A stretch of DNA of 6,163 nucleotides from Campylobacteraceae bacterium (GTDB lineage Bacteria > Campylobacterota > Campylobacteria > Campylobacterales > Sulfurospirillaceae), in the NCBI GenBank assembly GCA_019162915.1, contig JAFLKZ010000184.1, forward strand, positions 2,231 through 8,393. Direction: 5' to 3'. This document shows positions 1-4,337 of the stretch, piece after piece. The position numbers were made by a program, and so were the translations under genes. The notes under the pieces are model-generated. The model saw only the letters and a program-made list of their open reading frames with translations, searched no databases and had not been told where the DNA came from. Every line of letters begins with the position of its first letter. The first letter of the stretch is position 1.

Positions 1-653
1 ATTTTAATATGATTAGGGAGAGGAGTAATGCCATAAAGATCAAAAACTCCTCGTAAATTTTCACCAACAACGCCGACACTATGCGCTTCATCAACAATTA
101 AAATGGCATTATAACGATTGGCGACTTCAAAAATTTCCCTATTGAGCAAATCACCACTCATCGAATAAATTCCCTCAACAGCGATAATCACTCTGACATA
201 ATCATGACTTTTGATAATTTCCTCAAGATGATTGGCATCATTGTGTCTAAACAACACGACTTTCGCATCCAAAGTTTTGGACGCGACCATTCCACTTGCG
301 TGATACTCTTCATCTAAAATAAGTAAATCTTTTTTACGAGGTAACGCTTCAATAAGCGAAAAATTGGCTAAAAATCCGCTGCCACACACGAGAGCTGATT
401 CAAAACCATTTTGGCGTGCCAAAAAAGATTCAAACTCTTCGTGAATAGGATGATAGCCATTGACTAAAAGTGACGCTTTGGGAGCATGAGATTTATAAAG
501 CGAAACTTGTGCAACAGCACGATTGAAAAGTGATTTATTTTCGGCAAACCCCAAGTAATCATTCGAGCTAAAATCAGATAAATCCTCATCATAGAGCTTT
601 TTACTTCTATAACGATTTGATTTATGGATGGCGTTTAATTCGTTTTGATACAT
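1..653 (-). CDS. PLP-dependent alpha-oxoamine synthase (BioF/KBL-like), 3' end outside window
   Basis: Enzymes of this family join an amino acid to an acyl-CoA thioester with decarboxylation, using pyridoxal phosphate. Members include 8-amino-7-oxononanoate synthase (BioF, biotin pathway), 2-amino-3-ketobutyrate ligase (KBL) and related cytosolic enzymes. The visible 217 residues start at ATG 653-651 and contain SSNDYLG (30-35 region), NGYHPIHEEFE (65-75), a PLP-stacking His in DEEYHASG (His118), EGIYSMSGD (160-168) and DEAHSVGVVG (188-197), where Asp188 should contact the PLP ring nitrogen and His191 is the usual conserved partner. The catalytic lysine lies about 45 residues further on, beyond position 1. 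The start follows the maf stop by 2 bases. No clear Shine-Dalgarno is visible, so translation is probably coupled to maf. The stretch before NGYHPIH lacks the usual GGSR signature, so I do not assign bioF itself. Family certain, substrate unknown. Confidence 0.88.
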   Translation of the reverse strand, partial: MYQNELNAIHKSNRYRSKKLYDEDLSDFSSNDYLGFAENKSLFNRAVAQVSLYKSHAPKASLLVNGYHPIHEEFESFLARQNGFESALVCGSGFLANFSLIEALPRKKDLLILDEEYHASGMVASKTLDAKVVLFRHNDANHLEEIIKSHDYVRVIIAVEGIYSMSGDLLNREIFEVANRYNAILIVDEAHSVGVVGENLRGVFDLYGITPLPNHIK

Positions 654-655
654 AG

Positions 656-1210
656 CTATTGTGGTAAAAATGGAAGCAGTTTTTGGGCACATAAACCCAT
701 CGCAGTACTCTCAAATCCTATCACTTCTTTGATATATTGTTTGCAAAAGCCCTCGACCATACAAGCCCCTGCTTTGCCCTTCCAATCATCACCATCAAGA
801 AACATTGCTAATGCTTTTTCATCAAAAGGTGAAAAAATATAATCTGTAGAAGAGAGGTCTATCAGCTCATATTGGGTAGATTTATATATCATGCATGTAA
901 GGATACTCACCTTATTGCCACTTTGTTTTTTTAAAATTCTTCTTGCATCATCTTTATCTTTTGCTTTACGCAAAATCTCATTATCTGCACACACTACCGT
1001 ATCTGCACACACCACGGGCATATCTAAATCCCATTTTTCAAGATAACTTTGCATCTTACCTTTGGTCGCATGATAGACAAAATGAGAAGGCACACTGATA
1101 CGCAAAGACTCTTCATCAAAATCGCAATGACGTTGCACAAAAGGGATACCAAAAGAGTCGAGTATTTGAGCCCTTGTAATAGAACTTGAACCTAAAACAA
1201 TTGTTTGCAC
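656..1210 (-). CDS. maf: Maf family nucleotide pyrophosphatase
   Basis: Maf proteins are cytosolic pyrophosphatases that hydrolyse nucleoside triphosphates, including modified ones, to the monophosphate. Some members affect septum formation when overexpressed. The 184-residue length is typical. Visible motifs in order are the N-terminal phosphate-binding loop LGSSSITR with Arg13, Asp32-Glu33, Lys50/Lys52 in the ATKGK segment, the catalytic-centre CADTVV with Asp70, KDKDDARRIL (84-93), KGKAGACMVEGF (144-155) and GFESTAMGL (165-173). Several positions differ from the Bacillus/E. coli consensus: the GKP loop is RKA (81-83), the TGV motif is TCM (105-107), and the Gln of AIQG is Glu153. This looks like a clade-specific Maf variant. 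The start is GTG at 1210-1208. It is the only start that keeps the N-terminal loop, since the next Met is residue 53, and AGAGG lies 10 bases upstream. The gene sits 3 bases after the membrane protein gene and 2 bases before the oxoamine synthase gene. Confidence 0.92.
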   Translation of the reverse strand: MQTIVLGSSSITRAQILDSFGIPFVQRHCDFDEESLRISVPSHFVYHATKGKMQSYLEKWDLDMPVVCADTVVCADNEILRKAKDKDDARRILKKQSGNKVSILTCMIYKSTQYELIDLSSTDYIFSPFDEKALAMFLDGDDWKGKAGACMVEGFCKQYIKEVIGFESTAMGLCAQKLLPFLPQ

Positions 1211-1213
1211 AGG

Positions 1214-1711
1214 CTAATAACCTCTAAGAATAACGCCAAAATAAATAGAAATAAGTGCTAAAACAAGGTTTAATGGGATAAGATATTTCACCATCAAAAC
1301 TATATTTTCCTCAACTTCAATGTAATTTTCCTCTTTAAATCCCTTATTGGCTTTAAGATATTTAAAATACATGTAAACAAAATTAAAAGCGATAAATGTC
1401 CATAGCGCTTCTTTGGTATGTACCATCACATAGGTCGTAGGATTACCACTTTTAAAGCCAAGTCCAAAATTCATAAATAGTGATGTTATGACGATAATAA
1501 GCATCACGGGGAGTAAAAAAATGATATAACGTTTCATCATTTTAATATAAGTATCAAATTTTATTTTCTCATCCATAATCCCTACTTCTACAGGCTGGAT
1601 GACAAAACGCATCACAAACATGCTTCCTACGAGTAAACAAGCACTGACAATATGCAAAAAAACGATTACTCTTCCATAATCGCTAAATATTTCGATAAAA
1701 AAATCACGCAT
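1214..1711 (-). CDS. Four-helix inner-membrane protein of unknown function, CopD/HemJ-like topology
   Basis: I do not recognise this gene with certainty. The 165-residue product has four hydrophobic segments at about residues 15-38, 62-82, 103-119 and 140-162, with short charged connections (KMMKR 57-61, a Lys/Glu-rich stretch 117-135), so it should be an inner-membrane protein. Two histidines stand at helix-boundary positions: His20 in FLHIVSACLLVGS and His98 in VMVHTKEALW. Helix 1 with an early His followed by small residues, a basic start and Pro68 in helix 2, and a His-Thr-Lys before helix 3 recall the CopD copper-resistance and HemJ (protoporphyrinogen oxidase) type of four-helix proteins, in which the His pair can bind haem or metal. 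That relation is inference from pattern only. The ATG at 1711-1709 overlaps the alaS TAA by one base (TAATG), with AAGG six bases upstream at 1721-1718. It lies inside the alaS-maf unit, so it is probably co-transcribed with them. Confidence 0.85.
   Translation of the reverse strand: MRDFFIEIFSDYGRVIVFLHIVSACLLVGSMFVMRFVIQPVEVGIMDEKIKFDTYIKMMKRYIIFLLPVMLIIVITSLFMNFGLGFKSGNPTTYVMVHTKEALWTFIAFNFVYMYFKYLKANKGFKEENYIEVEENIVLMVKYLIPLNLVLALISIYFGVILRGY
1221..1225 (-). promoter_or_regulatory. Shine-Dalgarno supporting the GTG start of maf
   Basis: On the minus strand AGAGG ends 10 bases before the GTG at 1210. It lies inside the last codons (Arg-Gly) of the upstream membrane protein gene. The spacing is a little long but usable, and coupling with the stop codon at 1216-1214 would help reinitiation. 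Confidence 0.5.
1368..1375. repeat. TACATGTA palindrome, copy 1
   Basis: On the minus strand the sequence is TTTACATGTATT, within codons for Val-Tyr-Met-Tyr of the membrane protein gene. The codon phase is TAC-ATG-TA. It is one of six copies in the window. Confidence 0.6.
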
Positions 1712-4260
1712 TATTCGCCTTGAAGAATTTGCATTGCATAAACAATAGCGGCTTTTTTAGCTTCCTCAATTTTAGAAGCATCTTTTCCACCCGCTTGAGC
1801 AAAATCATCTCTTCCACCACCGCCACCACCGACAATAGGTGCTATCTCTTTAATCCAAGCACCCGCTTTTGAAGGTGCATTTTTAATGCCCGCTGCAATC
1901 GTCACTTTGTCATCTTTAACTTGAAAAAGTAAAACAGCCACAGCCTCTTTTTCGTTTTTAAGGTCATCAATACTTTTTTTAATATCTCCAGCACCCAAAA
2001 CATCAACGATGAGCTCAACACCATTTACATGTAAAGATTCTACGGCTTTTCCAGCGTGAGAACCAAGGGATTCCACATCTGCTTTAAGGCTTTTTATCTC
2101 TTCCCTTAAACGATTAATACCAATCAGTGGGTCTTTATGTTTAACGCTCTCTTTAATGGCTTCAAGTTCTAAACGAAGTCCCTGCGCATACGTCAAAGCA
2201 GCAGTCCCACAAATGGCTTCTATTCTTCGCACACCTGCACTCACACCGCTCTCTTTTTGGATAAAAAAGCTCCCTATTTTGGCAACATTATCCACATGTG
2301 TTCCACCACACAGTTCTGTACTCGCATCGCCAAAACTGACAACCCGAACCTCATCACCATACTTTTCACCAAAAAGCGCCATCGCACCACTTTTTTTGGC
2401 TTCGTCCACATTCATTATTTGTGTTTTACCCTCTACGCCACTTTGAATAACACCATTGACAAACGCTTCTACTTTATTTATTTCTTCAAAACTCATTGCC
2501 CTAGGGTGCGAGAAGTCAAATCTTAGTCTGTCTTTTTCTACTAAGCTTCCTGCTTGGCTTACATGCGCCCCTAAAATTTCTCTTAATGCACTATGAAGCA
2601 AGTGGGTTGCGGAGTGGTGCTTTTCTATTTCAAGTCTTGCCGTATCGACTTTTAATGTTACGCTATCGTTTACATGTAAAGGTGCGTCAAGTTCTACCAA
2701 AGAAAGATTAAGGTCAAAAAACTTCTTAGTCTCAAGCACTGAGCCATAGCCTTCAATGCTTCCTACATCGCCACATTGTCCACCGCTCATGGCATAAAAT
2801 GGTGTTTGCTCAAACATCACCCAGCCATTGTCTTCTAGGATTTGTACTTCTTTAAAATTTTCATCAAGCAATGCTAAAACTTTCGTTTTAACTTCTTTTT
2901 GGGTGTATCCTACAAAACTATTGAGCCCAAATTTTTCTAACAGTGGTTTAAATTCACCTTGTGTTGCTTTATCTCCACTGCCTTTCCATGAAGCTTTTGA
3001 GCGTAGTTTTTGCTCGCGCATTAAGTTTTCAAATTCATTTTCATTAACGCTTAAACCTTTTTCTCTAAGCATATCCGCCGTTAAATCAAGCGGAAATCCA
3101 TAGGTATCGTAAAGTTTAAAGGCTACTTCTCCACTAAAGACGTCTTTAGTATGGTGTAATTCTTTTTCAAAAAGTTCAAGTCCTGAAGCGATGGTCGCTA
3201 AAAAGCCCTCTTCTTCAGTTTTGATTTGCTCCGCAATAATCTCTTTTTTAGCAAGAAGATAAGGATATTGTTCACCCATCAACGCACATAAAGTATCTAA
3301 AAGTTGGTACATAAATGGCTTATGGATACCTAAAAGGTAACCATGACGAACCGCTCTTCTAAGGACTCGCCTAAGAACATAACCTCGTCCAACACGACCA
3401 AAAGTAGTACCTTGCGCCACGAGAAAAGCGACCGCTCTAATGTGATCAGCAATGACTCGATAACTAGCTCCAGAGGCATAAGTATAAGGTTTTCCACACA
3501 GTTCAACCACTTTGTTAATCAAAGGCATAAAAAGTGTCGAGTCATAGTTGCTAAACACACCCTCTTTGACCGCAACTACACGCTCTAATCCCATACCCGT
3601 GTCGATAGAAGGCTTTGGAAGTGGTGTTAGTTTTCCATCCATGCTTCGTTCAAACTGCATAAATACAAGATTCCAAATCTCTAAAAATCTATCGCCATCG
3701 CCACCCATATAATCTTCAGGACCGTTAAAATGCTCAGCACCTTGGTCCACAAAAATTTCGCTACAAGGGCCACAAGGTCCTGTATCACCCATCTGCCAAA
3801 AGTTATCTTTATCGCCAAATCTTATAATACGACTCGCATCTATATATTTTTTCCAAATAAGTTCCGCTTCATCATCATTTTCATGTACCGTAACCCACAA
3901 TTTTTCTTTCGGTAACTTTAAAACTTCTGTGATAAATTCCCACGCATGAGAAATAGCATCTTCTTTAAAATAATCTCCAAAAGAAAAATTACCCAACATC
4001 TCAAAAAAAGTATGGTGACGTGCTGTGTAGCCAACATTGTCAAGGTCATTATGTTTTCCACCAGCCCGAATACATGTTTGGCATGTCGTGGCACGAGGAG
4101 GATTGGGGCGAGGAATTTCACCTGTAAAAACACTCTTAAAAGGAACCATGCCTGCATTAGTAAATAACAATGTTGCATCATCAGGAACAAGGGGGGAACT
4201 CGGGGTTATCTTGTGACCTTTTTGCTCGAAAAACCTTAAAAATTCAGCTCTGACATCCAT
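1711..4260 (-). CDS. alaS: Alanyl-tRNA synthetase
   Basis: This cytosolic class II aminoacyl-tRNA synthetase charges tRNA-Ala with alanine and is essential for translation. The 849 residues are full length for the family (E. coli about 876). The aminoacylation domain at the N terminus shows LLFTNAGMVPFK (31-42), RAGGKHNDLDNVGYTARHH (65-83), EMLGNFSFGDYF (87-98) as class II motif 2, and GMGLERV (222-228) as motif 3. A tRNA-recognition helical region follows to about 450. The editing domain, which removes mischarged Ser and Gly, has the zinc-type HSATH (His549, His553) and CGGTH (Cys651, His655). The C-terminal C-Ala domain has the six-glycine loop (811-816) and GGRDDFAQAGG. No key residue is missing, so editing should be active. 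The start at ATG 4260-4258 fits the family N terminus, and AGGA lies seven bases upstream. The gene follows a 49-base gap and leads the downstream cluster; its stop overlaps the next start by one base. Confidence 0.99.
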   Translation of the reverse strand: MDVRAEFLRFFEQKGHKITPSSPLVPDDATLLFTNAGMVPFKSVFTGEIPRPNPPRATTCQTCIRAGGKHNDLDNVGYTARHHTFFEMLGNFSFGDYFKEDAISHAWEFITEVLKLPKEKLWVTVHENDDEAELIWKKYIDASRIIRFGDKDNFWQMGDTGPCGPCSEIFVDQGAEHFNGPEDYMGGDGDRFLEIWNLVFMQFERSMDGKLTPLPKPSIDTGMGLERVVAVKEGVFSNYDSTLFMPLINKVVELCGKPYTYASGASYRVIADHIRAVAFLVAQGTTFGRVGRGYVLRRVLRRAVRHGYLLGIHKPFMYQLLDTLCALMGEQYPYLLAKKEIIAEQIKTEEEGFLATIASGLELFEKELHHTKDVFSGEVAFKLYDTYGFPLDLTADMLREKGLSVNENEFENLMREQKLRSKASWKGSGDKATQGEFKPLLEKFGLNSFVGYTQKEVKTKVLALLDENFKEVQILEDNGWVMFEQTPFYAMSGGQCGDVGSIEGYGSVLETKKFFDLNLSLVELDAPLHVNDSVTLKVDTARLEIEKHHSATHLLHSALREILGAHVSQAGSLVEKDRLRFDFSHPRAMSFEEINKVEAFVNGVIQSGVEGKTQIMNVDEAKKSGAMALFGEKYGDEVRVVSFGDASTELCGGTHVDNVAKIGSFFIQKESGVSAGVRRIEAICGTAALTYAQGLRLELEAIKESVKHKDPLIGINRLREEIKSLKADVESLGSHAGKAVESLHVNGVELIVDVLGAGDIKKSIDDLKNEKEAVAVLLFQVKDDKVTIAAGIKNAPSKAGAWIKEIAPIVGGGGGGRDDFAQAGGKDASKIEEAKKAAIVYAMQILQGE
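2024..2035. repeat. TTTACATGTAAA perfect 12-base palindrome, copy 2
   Basis: This lies in the alaS C-terminal region, in codons for Leu-His-Val-Asn (residues 743-746), phase TTA-CAT-GTA-AA. These residues fall between the editing domain and C-Ala, in a part not known to need this peptide. Confidence 0.7.
2669..2680. repeat. TTTACATGTAAA perfect 12-base palindrome, copy 3
   Basis: This is a second perfect 12-base copy within alaS, again coding Leu-His-Val-Asn (residues 528-531), 645 bases from copy 2. The surrounding protein is an otherwise unrelated segment just before the editing-site HSATH. Confidence 0.7.
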
Positions 4261-4267
4261 ACTTTTA

Positions 4268-4271
4268 TCCT
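4268..4271 (-). promoter_or_regulatory. Shine-Dalgarno of alaS
   Basis: AGGA on the minus strand, seven bases before the ATG at 4260. It is the clearest ribosome binding site in the window and supports the chosen start. Confidence 0.7.
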
Positions 4272-4286
4272 ATGTATTATTAAAAA

Positions 4287-4309
4287 TTCTTCTATTTTAT
4301 CTAAAAAAA
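4287..4309 (-). promoter_or_regulatory. Candidate sigma-70 promoter for the alaS cluster
   Basis: On the minus strand a run of seven T (4309-4303) is followed by AGA and then TAAAAT (4299-4294), a fair match to the TATAAT -10 element. A transcript would start near 4287, giving a leader of roughly 27 bases that contains the AGGA site. T-rich DNA upstream of the -10 with no recognisable -35 is the known pattern of Campylobacterota housekeeping promoters. The gap is AT-rich throughout, so such a match can occur by chance. Confidence 0.38.
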
Positions 4310-4337
4310 CTAAAGGTTATTATTAATCTTATAACCT
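4303..4337 (-). terminator. Possible weak intrinsic terminator at the end of the GH17 gene
   Basis: On the minus strand AGGTTAT (4337-4331) and ATAACCT (4320-4314) form a 7-base-pair stem with a 10-base loop, followed by TTAG and seven T (4309-4303). The stem is formed by the last codons of the GH17 gene itself, and the stop codon lies between the stem and the T-run. Only two G-C pairs and a four-base interruption before the T-run make it weak, so read-through into alaS is possible. Confidence 0.38.

Noticed and set aside
645..842. 65-codon plus-strand frame opposite maf
   Set aside because: It covers the conserved C-terminal half of maf and has no independent support.
1812..1830. Repetitive CCACC/GCCACC stretch as a microsatellite
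   Set aside because: It encodes the family-conserved glycine loop of the AlaRS C-Ala domain, so the repetition follows from the protein.
1974..1980. Seven-T run in alaS as a terminator or slippage site
   Set aside because: No stem precedes it on either strand, and it simply encodes Lys-Lys within an intact frame.
2156..2526. Two overlapping plus-strand reading frames (2156-2446 and 2257-2526) opposite alaS
   Set aside because: They lie antisense to strongly conserved AlaRS editing-domain sequence, show no domain-like pattern and have Ser/Pro/Thr-rich translations typical of shadow frames.
2828..4190. Further frames of 61-91 codons within alaS on both strands (for example 2828-3103, 3343-3588, 3946-4167 plus; 3918-4190 minus)
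   Set aside because: All are fully inside the well-supported alaS frame, without ribosome binding sites or recognisable protein features.
4191..4196. Run of six G as a possible phase-variable tract at the start of alaS
   Set aside because: It is shorter than the tracts that vary in Campylobacterota, and switching off an essential synthetase would not be tolerated. It encodes the normal Ser-Pro residues.
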